A program made the position numbers and the translations under genes. From Gordonia alkanivorans NBRC 16433 (GTDB lineage: Bacteria > Actinomycetota > Actinomycetes > Mycobacteriales > Mycobacteriaceae), in NCBI RefSeq assembly GCF_000225505.1, contig NZ_BACI01000072.1, forward strand, positions 62,001 to 126,000: a DNA stretch of 64,000 bases, given 5' to 3'. The notes below the pieces were generated by a model. It did no database searches and was not told where the DNA came from. It saw nothing but the letters and a program-made list of their open reading frames with translations. Positions 1 to 9,369 of this stretch are shown piece after piece; position 1 is the stretch's first letter; every line of letters starts with the position of its first letter.

Positions 1-1
1 T

Positions 2-724
2 AGCGCATCCGGAGTCAGCAGCGGAATCGGCGTACTCGACAAATCCGTGGCTGTGCTCCATGCCATCGCGGAGGCCCCGTGCAACCTCTCGGAGTTGTGC
101 GAGCGGACCGGGCTCCCGCGTGCCACGGCCCACCGTCTGGCGGTGGGTCTCGAGACCCACCGCTTCCTCGCCCGCGACATCAGCGGCCGTTGGCAGCCGG
201 GGCCGGCCCTCGGCGAACTCGCCGCATCCGCCCACGATCCCGTGACCGAGTCGGCCCTGATGGTCCTTCCCCGGCTCCGCGACATCACCGGCGAATCGGT
301 ACAGGTCTATCGCCGCGAAGGTGCCGAGCGCGTGTGCGTGGCGGCGATGGAACCGCCGACCGGACTCCGCGACACCGTGCCCGTCGGAACGCGCTTCCCG
401 ATGACCGCCGGCTCCGCGGCCAAGGTCCTGCTCGCCTGGGCCGACCCCGCGACGCAGCGCGCACTGCTGCACGACAGCGTCTTCGGTGAACGGACACTGC
501 ACGAGATCCGACGCCGCGGCTGGGCCCAGAGTGCCGGCGAACGTGCCGCGGGCGTGGCGAGCGTCTCTGCGCCCGTGCGCGACGGCAACGGCGACGTCGT
601 CGCGGCGATCTCGGTGTCCGGCCCGATCGACCGCATGGGCCGACGGCCCGGCGCCCGGTGGGCCGCCGATCTCCTCGCCGCCGCAGACGCGATCCACAAG
701 CGCCTGCAGACCTCCCGCGCCTGA
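2..724 (+). CDS. IclR-family transcriptional regulator, NdgR/LtbR type (5' partial)
   Basis: DNA-binding regulator. The reading frame is open from base 2 and reads SGIGVLDKSVAVLHAI, the usual N-terminal start of the winged helix in NdgR/LtbR proteins. A GTG at 47 would cut this helix, so the true start is probably a few codons outside the window. The HTH spans about residues 10-60 of the visible frame (LSELCERTGLPRATAHRLA). The rest is the IclR effector domain, ending near the family's usual length. Family knowledge: LtbR in Corynebacterium and NdgR in Streptomyces control leuCD and other amino-acid genes and lie divergent from leuCD, so leuCD probably lies just left of this window on the other strand (inference). 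The leuB and ilv genes in this window are plausible further targets. Confidence 0.9.
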   Translation, partial: SASGVSSGIGVLDKSVAVLHAIAEAPCNLSELCERTGLPRATAHRLAVGLETHRFLARDISGRWQPGPALGELAASAHDPVTESALMVLPRLRDITGESVQVYRREGAERVCVAAMEPPTGLRDTVPVGTRFPMTAGSAAKVLLAWADPATQRALLHDSVFGERTLHEIRRRGWAQSAGERAAGVASVSAPVRDGNGDVVAAISVSGPIDRMGRRPGARWAADLLAAADAIHKRLQTSRA

Positions 725-779
725 GTCACCTTCAAAGCCGCTCCCGATAGTGACCGTTCCGTGTGACGGGCCCGTCGGA

Positions 780-791
780 TAGCTTCGTCAC
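780..791 (+). promoter_or_regulatory. -10-like element for the PPOX gene, leaderless start
   Basis: TAGCTT at 780-785 is followed by six bases and then the ATG at 792, the spacing expected if transcription starts at the ATG itself. No purine-rich ribosome site precedes the ATG. No convincing -35 was seen. Inferred from spacing only. Confidence 0.45.
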
Positions 792-1289
792 ATGGGAGTC
801 AACCAACGCAACCAGATCGTCATGTCCGACGCCGAGATCGAGGACTTCGTCGCGCGCAGCCGCACGGCCACCCTCGCGACCACGGGCCCCGACGGCGGCA
901 TCCACCTCGTCGCCATGTGGTACGGCGTCATCGACGGCGAGATCTGGTTCGAGACGAAGTTCAAGTCGCAGAAGGCGGTCAACCTCCGCCGCAACAACCG
1001 GTGCACGGTGATGATCGAGGACGGCGACACCTACGACACGTTGCGCGGCGTCAGCTTCGAGGGAACCGCCGAGATCCTCGACGACCCCGACTCCTGCCTG
1101 AAGATAGGGATCAGCGTCTGGGAGCGCTACACGGCCCCTTACACCGAGGAGTCGCGTCCCTTCGTCGAGCAGATGATGCACAAGCGCGTGGCCGTCCGCC
1201 TGGTGCCCTCACGCGTCCGCTCGTGGGATCACCGCAAGCTCGGCATCCCGGAGATGCCGGCGTCGGGAAGCACCGCGCAGTACCTGTAA
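792..1289 (+). CDS. PPOX-class pyridoxamine 5'-phosphate oxidase-like flavin/F420 protein
   Basis: A 165-residue single-domain protein of the split-barrel flavin-binding fold. It opens with SDAEIEDFVARSRTATLATTG, followed by the strand pattern G.I.LVAMWYGVIDGEIWFET and the K-S-Q-K-A-V-N-L motif typical of the cofactor phosphate-binding region. The position next to gltX matches M. tuberculosis Rv2991. Whether it binds FMN or F420 cannot be told from sequence. The protein is probably a soluble cytosolic oxidoreductase of unknown substrate. The ATG is supported by a -10-like hexamer six bases upstream. Confidence 0.8.
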   Translation: MGVNQRNQIVMSDAEIEDFVARSRTATLATTGPDGGIHLVAMWYGVIDGEIWFETKFKSQKAVNLRRNNRCTVMIEDGDTYDTLRGVSFEGTAEILDDPDSCLKIGISVWERYTAPYTEESRPFVEQMMHKRVAVRLVPSRVRSWDHRKLGIPEMPASGSTAQYL

Positions 1290-1309
1290 CCCAATCCCCG
1301 CACTCACGG

Positions 1310-1351
1310 ACTCGCCCGTCTCGCGATCACCACATCGCGATACGGGCGAGT
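1310..1351. terminator. Bidirectional hairpin between PPOX gene and tRNA-Glu
   Basis: Inverted repeat: ten-base arms (1310-1319 and 1342-1351) plus seven more inner pairs after one mismatch, with a short ACC-type loop. It lies between a + strand gene end and a - strand tRNA end, so it could stop transcription both ways. It lacks a long U tract. Confidence 0.55.
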
Positions 1352-1366
1352 TGCTCTGTCTCACAG

Positions 1367-1407
1367 AGAAAAGCACCCTCCCCCTGCTGGACAGAGGGAG
1401 GGTGCTT
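1367..1407 (-). terminator. Rho-independent terminator of the first tRNA-Glu
   Basis: A perfect 12-bp stem (AAGCACCCTCCC at 1371-1382 pairing with 1396-1407). On the minus strand it is followed by TTTTCTC, just after the tRNA 3' end at 1411. Confidence 0.8.
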
Positions 1408-1410
1408 CTG

Positions 1411-1483
1411 TAGCCCCGACGGGATTCGAACCCGCGCTACCGCCTTGAGAGGGCGGCGTCCTAGGCCGCTAGACGACGGGGCC
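1411..1483 (-). tRNA. tRNA-Glu (CUC), copy 1
   Basis: A 73-base cloverleaf read on the minus strand. It starts GGCCCCGTCGTCTAG, has anticodon CTC in the loop TTCTCAA-like region (CCCTCTCAAGG), the T-arm GGTTCGAATCC, and discriminator A. The acceptor stem has seven pairs with a terminal G-U. It is identical to the copy at 1587-1659. CCA is not encoded. Confidence 0.95.
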
Positions 1484-1542
1484 CTGGAACTTTCCGGCGA
1501 ACCAGACCCTAGCACGGGTCCGGCCGCACTCACCTTGCAGTG

Positions 1543-1581
1543 AAAAACTCCCCCCTCCTCGCCTGAGCAGGAAGAGGGAGC
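1543..1581 (-). terminator. Terminator of the second tRNA-Glu
   Basis: On the minus strand, a CTCCC...GGGAG based hairpin is followed by TTTTT (complement of 1543-1547), directly downstream of the tRNA that ends at 1587. Each tRNA-Glu copy therefore has its own terminator. Confidence 0.7.
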
Positions 1582-1586
1582 TTCTG

Positions 1587-1659
1587 TAGCCCCGACGGGA
1601 TTCGAACCCGCGCTACCGCCTTGAGAGGGCGGCGTCCTAGGCCGCTAGACGACGGGGCC
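1587..1659 (-). tRNA. tRNA-Glu (CUC), copy 2
   Basis: Same 73-base sequence as copy 1, with anticodon CTC. The tandem pair is separated by about 100 bases that contain a distinct terminator, so the repeat unit is tRNA plus its own terminator. Confidence 0.95.
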
Positions 1660-1708
1660 AAGGAACTTCCAGCGATCGGACCTCGCGGTCTCGATCTTCT
1701 TCAGTTCG

Positions 1709-1780
1709 CTGGGGTACCAGGACTCGAACCTAGAATGGCTGAACCAGAATCAGCTGTGTTGCCAATTACACCATACCCCA
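1709..1780 (-). tRNA. tRNA-Gln (CUG)
   Basis: A 72-base cloverleaf on the minus strand, starting TGGGGTATGGTGTAATTGG, with anticodon CTG (loop TTCTGGT), T-arm GGTTCGAGTCC, and discriminator G. In organisms with gatCAB this tRNA is first charged with glutamate by GltX and then amidated. Both gltX and gatCAB are in this window. Confidence 0.95.
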
Positions 1781-1866
1781 TGGACTTCCCTTTTCCCTGA
1801 GGAAAAGTGCCGAGGAAGACAATAGCAAAGGGTTACCGGAAGTCCACAAACGCGCAGTTCAGAGGG

Positions 1867-3345
1867 CTATTTCCCGGCGATCTCCCGGGCTGCGGCGAGA
1901 CGCGCGAGGGTCTTGTCGCGACCCAGGATCTCCATCGACTCGAAGAGCGGCGGACTCACCTGCGAACCGGTGACGGCGACACGCACCGGACCGAACGCCT
2001 TGCGCGGTTTGAGCTCCATACCGTCCACCAGAGCCGCGTTGAGCGCGTCCTGCAGCTCCGGGGTGGTCCAGGACGCCAGCGGCTCGACAGCGGCGATCGT
2101 GGCGTCGAGAACGGCCACCGCATCGGCGCCCAGATTCTTGCTCGCGGCCTTCTCGTCGATGGTGAAGTCGTCGTCGGAGACGTAGACGAACTTGATGAGG
2201 TCCCAGGCGTCGCCGAGGACCTGGATGCGCGTCTGGACGAGTTCGGCGAGTGCGGCGAAACTCACATCGTCGATCGGCTCCGACAGGTGGCCGTGACCGA
2301 TCAGGAACTCCTTGAGGCGCGCGGTGAAGTCACCGAGTTCGAGCCGGCGGATGTGTTCGGCGTTGATCGCGTCGGCCTTCTTCTGGTCGAAGCGCGCCGG
2401 ATTCGAATTGACCTGTCGCACATCGAAAGCCGCGATCATCTCGTCAAGCGAGAAGACGTCGTTGTCGCTGGAGAAACCCCACCCGAGCAAGGCCAGGTAG
2501 TTGAGCAGCCCCTCGGGGATGAATCCGCGGTCGCGGTGATGGAAGAGGTTCGACTGGGGGTCGCGCTTGGACAGCTTCTTGTTGCCCTCGCCCATCACGA
2601 ACGGGAGATGGGCGAACTTCGGCACGAAGTCGGCGACACCGATCCGGATGAGCGCCTCGTACAGCGCGAGCTGACGCGGCGTCGAGGAGAGAAGATCCTC
2701 ACCGCGCAGAACGTGGGTGATCTTCATCATGGCGTCGTCGACCGGGTTGACCAACGTGTACAGCGGGTCCCCCGATGCGCGGGTCAGCGCGAAGTCCGGA
2801 ACGGTGCCGGCCTTGATCGTCGTCGTACCGCGGACCAGGTCGTCCCAGGAGAGGTCGATGTCCGGCATACGCAGGCGCACAACCGGTTTGCGACCCTCGG
2901 CGCGGTAGGCCTCCCGCTGCTCGTCGGTGAGGTCGCGGTCGAAGTTGTCGTAGCCGAGCTTGGGGTCGCGTCCGGCCGCCTTGTGCCGCGCCTCGACCTC
3001 CTCGGGGGTGGAGAAGGCCTCGTAGGCCTCCCCCGCCTCGAGCAGGCGCGCGACGACGTCGGCATGGATGTCACGACGCTCCGACTGACGGTAGGGACCG
3101 TAGGGGCCACCGACCTCGGGCCCCTCGTCCCAGTCCATCCCGAGCCAGCGCAGCGCGTCGAGGATCGCCTGGTACGACTCCTCGCTGTCGCGCGAGGCGT
3201 CGGTGTCCTCGATGCGGAACACGAAGGTTCCGCCGTCGTGACGCGCCTGGGCGAAGTTGAACAGCGCGGTCCGCACGAGTCCCACATGGGGTGTACCGGT
3301 CGGGGACGGACAGAATCGGACTCGTACGGCTTCACTACTGGTCAT
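1867..3345 (-). CDS. gltX: Glutamyl-tRNA synthetase
   Basis: Class I aminoacyl-tRNA synthetase of 492 residues, the usual bacterial length. The HIGH-type motif [10 protein letters not shown] is near residue 13 and the KMSKS-type motif [10 protein letters not shown] near residue 255, followed by the all-helical anticodon-binding half. It attaches Glu to tRNA-Glu and, because GatCAB is encoded nearby, very likely also to tRNA-Gln (non-discriminating enzyme, inferred). The gene lies next to both substrate tRNAs on the same strand. Start is the ATG at 3345, with [11 protein letters not shown] leading into the Rossmann fold. Confidence 0.97.
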   Translation of the reverse strand: MTSSEAVRVRFCPSPTGTPHVGLVRTALFNFAQARHDGGTFVFRIEDTDASRDSEESYQAILDALRWLGMDWDEGPEVGGPYGPYRQSERRDIHADVVARLLEAGEAYEAFSTPEEVEARHKAAGRDPKLGYDNFDRDLTDEQREAYRAEGRKPVVRLRMPDIDLSWDDLVRGTTTIKAGTVPDFALTRASGDPLYTLVNPVDDAMMKITHVLRGEDLLSSTPRQLALYEALIRIGVADFVPKFAHLPFVMGEGNKKLSKRDPQSNLFHHRDRGFIPEGLLNYLALLGWGFSSDNDVFSLDEMIAAFDVRQVNSNPARFDQKKADAINAEHIRRLELGDFTARLKEFLIGHGHLSEPIDDVSFAALAELVQTRIQVLGDAWDLIKFVYVSDDDFTIDEKAASKNLGADAVAVLDATIAAVEPLASWTTPELQDALNAALVDGMELKPRKAFGPVRVAVTGSQVSPPLFESMEILGRDKTLARLAAAREIAGK

Positions 3346-3389
3346 GACCCTCAGGGTATCGAAACCGCCTCAGGCGCTGACCGGCGCGT

Positions 3390-4214
3390 TCAGTCCCGGA
3401 ACCGCCCGCAGAAGTCGACGAGCACGCGGTTCACCTCGGCCGGTTGTTCGAGATAGCCGAAATGCCCGGCACGTTCGATCTGCACGTACTCCGCGCCCGG
3501 AATCGCCTCGGCCACCTCGCGAGCCAGCTTCGGCGGCAATGTGCGGTCGTCGGCGAAACCGACGACGAGCGTCGGGCGGGTGATGTTGCGGTACGCCGAG
3601 AGCCGGTCGGACTCCTTGTGGTGGAGTTCGAGCTGCGCACGCACTCCCGGGGTCATCGTCTGCGGCGAGAACCCGATGATGTCGAGCCAGTCACGGGCCG
3701 AGCGGTCGTCGTCGAGGGTGTGCGGAGACAGGTTGAGATGAGCCGTGATGGCGGCCTCGTACTCCGGCGGCAGCTTGATCTTGTTGTCGTAGAGCGCGCG
3801 CTCGCCGGCCGAGATCGCTTCCTGCAGCGGGGTGTTGCGCCCGTAGGTGGCGATGAGGACAGCGGCCTTGACGACGTCGGGCCGGGCCAGTGCGAGTTCC
3901 TGGGTGATCCGGGCGCCCAGCGAGGTCCCCACGACGATGGCCGGACCGCGGTCCAGATACTCGATGAGCGCGGCCGTGTCGGCGACCATGTCGTCGAGGC
4001 TGAAACCCTCCGCACACTCCGACGACGGGGCGATGCCGCGGTTGTCGAAGGTGACGACGGTGTAGCCCGCCTTCACCAGCGCCGGTTCCTGATTGGCCTT
4101 CCACACGCGACCGGGACTTCCGGTCCCCATCACCATCACGACGAGCGGGCCGCTCCCGGCCACGCTGTAGGAGATGTCGATGCCGTTGACGCGTGCCGTG
4201 CTGGGAGCTGTCAT
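3390..4214 (-). CDS. Alpha/beta-fold hydrolase
   Basis: A 274-residue hydrolase of the alpha/beta fold. Visible features are the nucleophile elbow VVGTSLGARITQ (serine near residue 97), the oxyanion-side strand FDNRGIAPS, and the C-terminal catalytic histidine in ERAGHFGYLEQP. The start codon overlaps the stop of the upstream FAH-family gene by four bases (ATGA at 4211-4214), so the two are translated together. The pairing suggests a small catabolic step in which a C-C or ester bond hydrolase works with a fumarylacetoacetase-fold enzyme, but the substrate is unknown. The M. tuberculosis locus has the FAH gene here; an equivalent hydrolase next to it is not recalled. Confidence 0.85.
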   Translation of the reverse strand: MTAPSTARVNGIDISYSVAGSGPLVVMVMGTGSPGRVWKANQEPALVKAGYTVVTFDNRGIAPSSECAEGFSLDDMVADTAALIEYLDRGPAIVVGTSLGARITQELALARPDVVKAAVLIATYGRNTPLQEAISAGERALYDNKIKLPPEYEAAITAHLNLSPHTLDDDRSARDWLDIIGFSPQTMTPGVRAQLELHHKESDRLSAYRNITRPTLVVGFADDRTLPPKLAREVAEAIPGAEYVQIERAGHFGYLEQPAEVNRVLVDFCGRFRD

Positions 4215-4984
4215 GCCTTGTCCACCACCGGATTGGAGAGCGTGCCGATTCCGTTGACGGTCACCGAGACCCGCTGTCCGGCGACCATGGGTCCCACTCC
4301 TTCGGGCGTGCCCGTGAGGATCACGTCACCGGGGAGCAGGGTCATGATCCGCGTGATCCACTCGACGATCTCACCGATGTCGTGCAGCATCAACGACGTC
4401 CGTGTGCGCTGCTTGACCTCGCCGTCGAGCTCGGTGACGAGTTCGACGTCGGACGGATCGAAGGACGTCTCGATCCAGGGACCGAGCGGGCAGAAGGTGT
4501 CGTAGCTCTTGCCCCGCGTCCACTGACCGTCGGCCTTCTGCTGATCGCGGGCGGTCACGTCGTTGGCGATCGTGTAACCCAGGATGACGTCCTTGGCCTG
4601 GCCGGCCTTGACGTCCTTGCAGGGACGTCCGATGACGACGGCGAGTTCACCTTCGTAGTCCACACGTTCCGACGACGGCGGGCGCACGATCGGGACCTCG
4701 GGACCGATGATCGAGGTGTTCGGCTTGATGAAGATCACCGGGTCGGCCGGTGCCTCACCACCCATCTCGGCCGCATGTGCGGCGTAGTTCTTGCCAATGC
4801 AGATCACCTTGCTGGCCAGGATCGGAGCCAGCACACGGACGTCGGCCAGTTTCCAGGAACGACCGGTGAACGTCGGGGTGCCGAACGGATGCTCGGCGAT
4901 CTCCTTGGCGACAGCGTCGTCGCCCTCCCCTTCGACGGACACGAAGGCCACTCCGTCGGGACTCGCAATTCGACCTAAGCGCAT
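4211..4984 (-). CDS. Fumarylacetoacetate hydrolase (FAH)-family protein
   Basis: A 257-residue protein with the FAH C-terminal fold. GKNYAAHAAEMGG carries the catalytic His region, VDYEGELAVVIGR supplies the metal-binding Glu residues, and the tail TGTPEGVGPM is diagnostic. Members include 2-hydroxyhepta-2,4-diene-1,7-dioate isomerase, acylpyruvases and oxaloacetate decarboxylases. The exact reaction cannot be told. It is the counterpart of M. tuberculosis Rv2993c beside gltX. It is the first gene of a two-gene unit with the alpha/beta hydrolase. Start is the ATG at 4984. Confidence 0.9.
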   Translation of the reverse strand: MRLGRIASPDGVAFVSVEGEGDDAVAKEIAEHPFGTPTFTGRSWKLADVRVLAPILASKVICIGKNYAAHAAEMGGEAPADPVIFIKPNTSIIGPEVPIVRPPSSERVDYEGELAVVIGRPCKDVKAGQAKDVILGYTIANDVTARDQQKADGQWTRGKSYDTFCPLGPWIETSFDPSDVELVTELDGEVKQRTRTSLMLHDIGEIVEWITRIMTLLPGDVILTGTPEGVGPMVAGQRVSVTVNGIGTLSNPVVDKA

Positions 4985-5030
4985 GTCCAGACCCTATCGC
5001 ACCGACTGATCCCATCGGTTGAGAGCCGAG

Positions 5031-5059
5031 TTGGCGAACCACCTCGCAGTTCTTACAAT
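5031..5059 (+). promoter_or_regulatory. Candidate promoter for the MFS gene
   Basis: TTGGCG at 5031-5036 and TACAAT at 5054-5059 are separated by 17 bases, a good sigma-A-like match 52 bases before the ATG at 5111. Confidence 0.5.
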
Positions 5060-5110
5060 GTGAACCTCAAGTCCCATAGTATGAGATAGTAGAGAGCGGG
5101 GTGAGTTCGG

Positions 5111-6340
5111 ATGGATGACATCGGCATCATTTCCAACACCAGGAGATGGGTCATCCTCGGATGCTCACTGCTCGCCGCGCTGACGACCACCTGCGTCGTG
5201 AGCGGCGTCGCGTATCTGATACCCGCGCTGCACACCGATGCGGAGCTGACCCTCACCGCGGCGTCGACGCTCGCCGCCGTCCCCACCATCGGCCTCACGA
5301 TGGCCACATTCCTGTGGGGAATTCTGCTGGACCGTTACGGCGAACGCCGGATTCTGCTGATCTCCCTGTCGATCTCGCTGGTCGGCGCCACCGGCGCGGC
5401 CGTTGCTGCGGCCACGGATGCGTCGTATGCCCTTGTGGGAGCCGCTCTCCTGGTGGGCGGCATCGGTTCCGGCGCCGCCAACGGCGCCAGCGGCCGAATC
5501 GTGGTGGGCTGGTTCCCCGCCCATCAGCGTGGCACCGCGATGGGGATTCGGCAGATGGCGCAACCTCTGGGTATCGGGGTGTGCGCGTTGACCATGCCGG
5601 TTGTCGCCGCCACCCACGGACCCGCTGCGGCACTGGCCATCCCGGCCGTGATCACCGCCGTCGGCTTGCTGGCGGTGCTGATCGGCATCAGCGACCCGTC
5701 GCGCCGGGCGACACCCAGCGGCCACGACGATGCTCCGGCGATCACTCGAAACCCCTACCGGGGCAATTCGTTCCTCGCCCGGGTTCACACCGTCAGCATG
5801 CTGCTCGTCGTACCGCAGTCGATGATGTGGACCTTCGTACCCACGTGGCTGATCGTGGCGCACGACTGGTCGCCGGCCGGCGCCGGCATCCTGATCACCG
5901 TGACACAGGTGGTCGGCGCGCTCGGCCGGATCGCCGCGGGTCGATGGTCGGACGCCTGGCTCTCCCGGATGCGCCCGATCCGGATCATCGCGGTCGCCGG
6001 CATCGCATCGATGTGCGCTCTCGCAGTGGCGGATTGGTTCGACAGCCCCGTGGCCCCCGCACTGATGGCCGTGGCGAGCGTGATCTCGGTGGCCGACAAC
6101 GGCTTGGCGTTCACCGCCATCGCCGAGTTCGCCGGGCCCGACTGGAGCGGACGCGGACTCGCGGTGCAGAACACGGGCCAGTACCTGGTCACCGCCGCGA
6201 CGACGCCCGTGCTGGGCGCACTGATCGCAGCGGTCGGTTTCCCGGCGGCGTTCGCGGTCACCGCGCTCGCACCGCTGGTCGCCACTCCCCTGGTCCCGCG
6301 CGACGCACAGCGCCTCGTCGAGGAGCCCGTGAGAGTTTGA
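5111..6340 (+). CDS. Major facilitator superfamily transporter
   Basis: A 409-residue integral membrane protein with about twelve hydrophobic segments. The MFS loop 2-3 signature is visible as GILLDRYGERRIL near residue 80, with a second half-signature near GRIAAGRWSDAWLSR. Its placement matches M. tuberculosis Rv2994, a predicted integral membrane protein of the same family. The substrate is unknown; no dedicated neighbour points to one. A promoter-like pair lies just upstream and a strong hairpin lies just past the stop. Confidence 0.9.
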   Translation: MDDIGIISNTRRWVILGCSLLAALTTTCVVSGVAYLIPALHTDAELTLTAASTLAAVPTIGLTMATFLWGILLDRYGERRILLISLSISLVGATGAAVAAATDASYALVGAALLVGGIGSGAANGASGRIVVGWFPAHQRGTAMGIRQMAQPLGIGVCALTMPVVAATHGPAAALAIPAVITAVGLLAVLIGISDPSRRATPSGHDDAPAITRNPYRGNSFLARVHTVSMLLVVPQSMMWTFVPTWLIVAHDWSPAGAGILITVTQVVGALGRIAAGRWSDAWLSRMRPIRIIAVAGIASMCALAVADWFDSPVAPALMAVASVISVADNGLAFTAIAEFAGPDWSGRGLAVQNTGQYLVTAATTPVLGALIAAVGFPAAFAVTALAPLVATPLVPRDAQRLVEEPVRV

Positions 6341-6373
6341 CCTGACCGCGACCTCAGACCTCAGCACATACGG

Positions 6374-6410
6374 ATCAACCCACCACCCGATCGCCGGGTG
6401 GTGGGTTGAT
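6374..6410. terminator. Bidirectional terminator between MFS gene and leuB
   Basis: A perfect 16-bp stem (6374-6389 with 6395-6410) and a five-base loop between two convergent genes. There is no U tract, as is common in high-GC actinomycetes. Confidence 0.75.
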
Positions 6411-6434
6411 GCGTCGGTGCTGGTTCGCGGAACC

Positions 6435-7445
6435 TCAGGAGAGGCGTTCGCGGATGCGCTTGCCGACCTCGCTGGTGACAACCGGTCCGCTGCGCTCGGC
6501 GAGGTCGTCGGCGACAGCCTTCTCGATCCGGGCCGCGGCGTCGTTCTCGCCGAGGTGCTGGAGCAGCAGTGCCGTCGACAGGATGGCAGCGGTCGGATCG
6601 GCCTTGCCCTGGCCGGCGATGTCCGGTGCCGAACCGTGAACCGGCTCGAACATCGACGGATTCGCGCCGGTGGCATCGATGTTGCCCGACGCCGCGAGTC
6701 CGATGCCGCCACTGACGGCAGCCGCGATGTCGGTGATGATGTCGCCGAACAGGTTGTCGGTGACGATCACGTCGAAGCGGCCCGGATCGGTGACCATGTA
6801 GATGGTCGCCGCGTCCACGTGGCAGTAGTCAGTGGTGACGTCGGGGAACTCGGCACCGATTTCCTCGACCGCGCGGCTCCACAACGATCCGGCGAAGCCG
6901 AGCACGTTGGTCTTGTGGACCAGCGTCAGCTTCTTACGACGCTGCTGCGCCCGCCCGAAGGCGTTGCGCACCACGCGTTCCACGCCGAAGCGGGTGTTGA
7001 CGCTGACCTCGGTCGCGACCTCGTGGGGGGTGCCGACGCGGATCGCACCGCCGTTGCCGGTGTACGGACCCTCGGTGCCCTCGCGGACGACGACGAAATC
7101 GATCTCGGGGTCGCCCGCCAGCGGCGAGGTGACACCCGGGTACCGGCGCGACGGACGCAGGTTCACGTGGTGATCGAGGGCGAAACGCATGGTGAGCAGC
7201 AAACCGCGCTCGAGGATGCCCGGCGGCACCGACGGATCGCCGATGGCGCCCAACAGGATTGCGTCGTGGCTGCGCAGCGACTCGAGGTCGTCCTCGGTGA
7301 GGAGTTCGCCGTTGCGGTGGTAGCGGCGAGCACCGAGATCGAACTCGGTGGTGCTCACCGACGGAACGACGGTCTCGAGGACGCCGAGTGCCTCCCCGAT
7401 GACCTCGGGACCGATGCCGTCGCCGGCGATGATTGCGAGTTTCAC
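6435..7445 (-). CDS. leuB: 3-isopropylmalate dehydrogenase
   Basis: NAD-dependent oxidative decarboxylation of 3-isopropylmalate, the third step of leucine synthesis. The protein has 336 residues, like the compact actinobacterial LeuB. Visible motifs are GDGIGPEV at residue 9, the substrate-binding arginines in LRPSRRYPG, and the C-terminal block [13 protein letters not shown]. The GTG start overlaps the serA stop by four bases (GTGA, 7442-7445), so expression is coupled to serA. Confidence 0.97.
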   Translation of the reverse strand: MKLAIIAGDGIGPEVIGEALGVLETVVPSVSTTEFDLGARRYHRNGELLTEDDLESLRSHDAILLGAIGDPSVPPGILERGLLLTMRFALDHHVNLRPSRRYPGVTSPLAGDPEIDFVVVREGTEGPYTGNGGAIRVGTPHEVATEVSVNTRFGVERVVRNAFGRAQQRRKKLTLVHKTNVLGFAGSLWSRAVEEIGAEFPDVTTDYCHVDAATIYMVTDPGRFDVIVTDNLFGDIITDIAAAVSGGIGLAASGNIDATGANPSMFEPVHGSAPDIAGQGKADPTAAILSTALLLQHLGENDAAARIEKAVADDLAERSGPVVTSEVGKRIRERLS

Positions 7446-9037
7446 GAGAGGTCCACCTGCTCGATCAGAGTGGCGCCCACGGCCGAGCCGATCGCCTCGA
7501 CGACGTCGTCGGCGAGCACGCTGCTGATGCGCAGCATCATGGTCGCGCCGCCGCCCTCGGCGTCCTGGGACAGACCAGCGGCGAGGATGTCGACCCCGGC
7601 ATCGCCGAGCAGGGTGCCGATCTTGCCGAGCGAGCCCGGACGATCCGCGTAGCTGACGACCAGGTTGTGGCCCTCGGCGCGGAGGTCGAAGTTGCGACCG
7701 TTGATGTTGACGATCTTCTCGACCAGGCGCGGCTCGGTGAGCGCGCCGGAGACGTTGTGAACCGAACCATCGGCGAAGACGGCCTTCACGTCGACGACGC
7801 TGCGGTGGTTGGGGCTCTCCGGAGCGGTGGTCACCTCGCAGGTGACGCCGCGACTCTCGGCGACGGCCGGAGCGTTGACGAAGGTGACCGGCTCGTCGAG
7901 GACGGCCGAGAACAGACCGCGCAGCGCGGAGAGTCCGAGGACGTCGACGCTCTTGGCGGCCAGCTCACCGCGGACGTCGACGACCAGCGAGGTCGGCGGC
8001 TCCTTGCTGATGGCGCCGACGAGGACACCGGCCTTGCGGGCGACCTCGAGCCACGGGGCGACCTCTTCGTCGACCGCGCCGCCGGTGATGTTGACGGCGT
8101 CGGGCACGAAGTGACCGGCCAGGGCGAGGCGGACGCTCTTGGCGACATCGGTGCCGGCACGGTCCTGGGCCTCGCTGGTGGAGGCGCCGAGGTGCGGGGT
8201 CACGACGACCTGCGGGAGGTCGAACAGCGGCGAGTCGGTGCAGGGCTCGGTCGCGAAGACGTCGAGGCCGGCAGCGCGGACCTGGCCGGAGTTGATGGCG
8301 TCGGCCAGTGCCTGCTCGTCGATCAGACCACCGCGGGCGGCGTTGACGATGACGACGCCCTTCTTGGTGCGGGCGAGCTGCTCGGCGCCGATGAGACCGA
8401 GGGTCTCGGGCGTCTTGGGCAGGTGCACGGTGATGAAGTCGGCGCGCTCGAGGAGCTCGTCGAGGCTGACCAGTTCGATACCGAGCTGAGCGGCACGGGC
8501 CGGCGAGACGTAGGGGTCGTACGCGATGATGTGGGTCTCGAAGGCGGCCAGACGTGCGGCGACCAGCTGACCGATGCGGCCGAGGCCGACGACGCCGACG
8601 GTCTTGTCGAAGATCTCGACGCCGTTGAAAGCCGAACGCTTCCACGTCTTCTCACGCAGGGTGGCGTCGGCGGCCGGGATCTGGCGCGACGCCGACATCA
8701 GCAGCGCGATGGCGTGCTCCGCGGCGGTGTGGATGTTGGAGGTGGGCGCGTTGACGACCATGACGCCGCGTTCGGTGGCGGCGGGGACGTCGACGTTGTC
8801 GAGACCGACACCGGCGCGCGCGATGATCTTCAGCTTCTTGCCGGCGTCGAGGACCTCGGCGTCGACAGTCGTCGCGGAACGCACGAGGATGGCGTCGGCG
8901 TCGACGACGGCCTCGAGCAGCTTGGGACGGTCCGGGCCGTCGACCCAGCGCACCTCGACACCGTCACCGAGTGCTTCCACGGTGGACGGCGCCAGCTTGT
9001 CGGCGATGAGTACGACCGGGCGGCCAGCAGAGCTCAC
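7442..9037 (-). CDS. serA: D-3-phosphoglycerate dehydrogenase
   Basis: First committed enzyme of serine synthesis (3-phosphoglycerate to 3-phosphohydroxypyruvate). From the GTG at 9037 it has 531 residues, matching the long actinobacterial form (M. tuberculosis SerA1, about 528). Order: substrate domain, Rossmann motif [11 protein letters not shown] near residue 147, catalytic His in [10 protein letters not shown], an intervening ASB domain, and a C-terminal ACT domain ([15 protein letters not shown]) for serine feedback. An upstream ATG at 9076 is open in frame but adds non-conserved residues. The GTG is preceded by GGAG, and [15 protein letters not shown] matches the family start. Confidence 0.96.
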   Translation of the reverse strand: MSSAGRPVVLIADKLAPSTVEALGDGVEVRWVDGPDRPKLLEAVVDADAILVRSATTVDAEVLDAGKKLKIIARAGVGLDNVDVPAATERGVMVVNAPTSNIHTAAEHAIALLMSASRQIPAADATLREKTWKRSAFNGVEIFDKTVGVVGLGRIGQLVAARLAAFETHIIAYDPYVSPARAAQLGIELVSLDELLERADFITVHLPKTPETLGLIGAEQLARTKKGVVIVNAARGGLIDEQALADAINSGQVRAAGLDVFATEPCTDSPLFDLPQVVVTPHLGASTSEAQDRAGTDVAKSVRLALAGHFVPDAVNITGGAVDEEVAPWLEVARKAGVLVGAISKEPPTSLVVDVRGELAAKSVDVLGLSALRGLFSAVLDEPVTFVNAPAVAESRGVTCEVTTAPESPNHRSVVDVKAVFADGSVHNVSGALTEPRLVEKIVNINGRNFDLRAEGHNLVVSYADRPGSLGKIGTLLGDAGVDILAAGLSQDAEGGGATMMLRISSVLADDVVEAIGSAVGATLIEQVDLS

Positions 9038-9369
9038 AGTCTTTTCTCCAGGTTCGGGGCAGGTGCGATTTCTCACCTTTGGCGGGACGGAGCGTCGAGG
9101 ACTCTCCGTGTCACAGCTTAAAGGTCTGGTAGATGGCCCCGAACAGGCGGTCTACCCTGGAAGTGACGCCGTGTCCGCGCGGCTGGGTAGAGTGTGACGG
9201 GGGTTACGGCGCGCTGCGGCAAGCATCACGGAAGGGTTGCAAACCGACCGCGGGTCGATCCCACGCAGGAGCGAACGCCGGAGAGTCCCGGTACGGTGTG
9301 TTTTGACCGCCTGCCGCGACCAGTTCCGGCAGGCGTTTCGGCGCATTGCGAATCAGAAGTGGAGAGCGG
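9038..9369. other. 332-base intergenic region between serA and the protease gene
   Basis: A long space between divergent genes that must hold both promoters. The one clear structure is a hairpin at 9308-9335. No ORF with coding character and no riboswitch match was convincing. Confidence 0.5.
9308..9335 (+). terminator. Terminator-like hairpin in the protease 5' leader
   Basis: Perfect 9-bp stem CGCCTGCCG/CGGCAGGCG with a ten-base loop, followed by TTTCGG, 34 bases upstream of the protease ATG. It could end a short upstream transcript or act in the leader. The function is not known. Confidence 0.4.

Noticed and set aside
1807-3456. A 549-codon open frame on the + strand over gltX
   Set aside because: It is antisense to gltX and has the skewed composition of a shadow frame; gltX has full motifs.
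6417-7652. A 411-codon open frame on the + strand over leuB and serA
   Set aside because: It is a shadow of leuB with no recognisable family.
9270-9345. A possible riboswitch before the protease (GGAGAGTCCCGG recalls a glycine aptamer)
   Set aside because: The conserved core elements and second half are missing, and the downstream gene has no glycine link.
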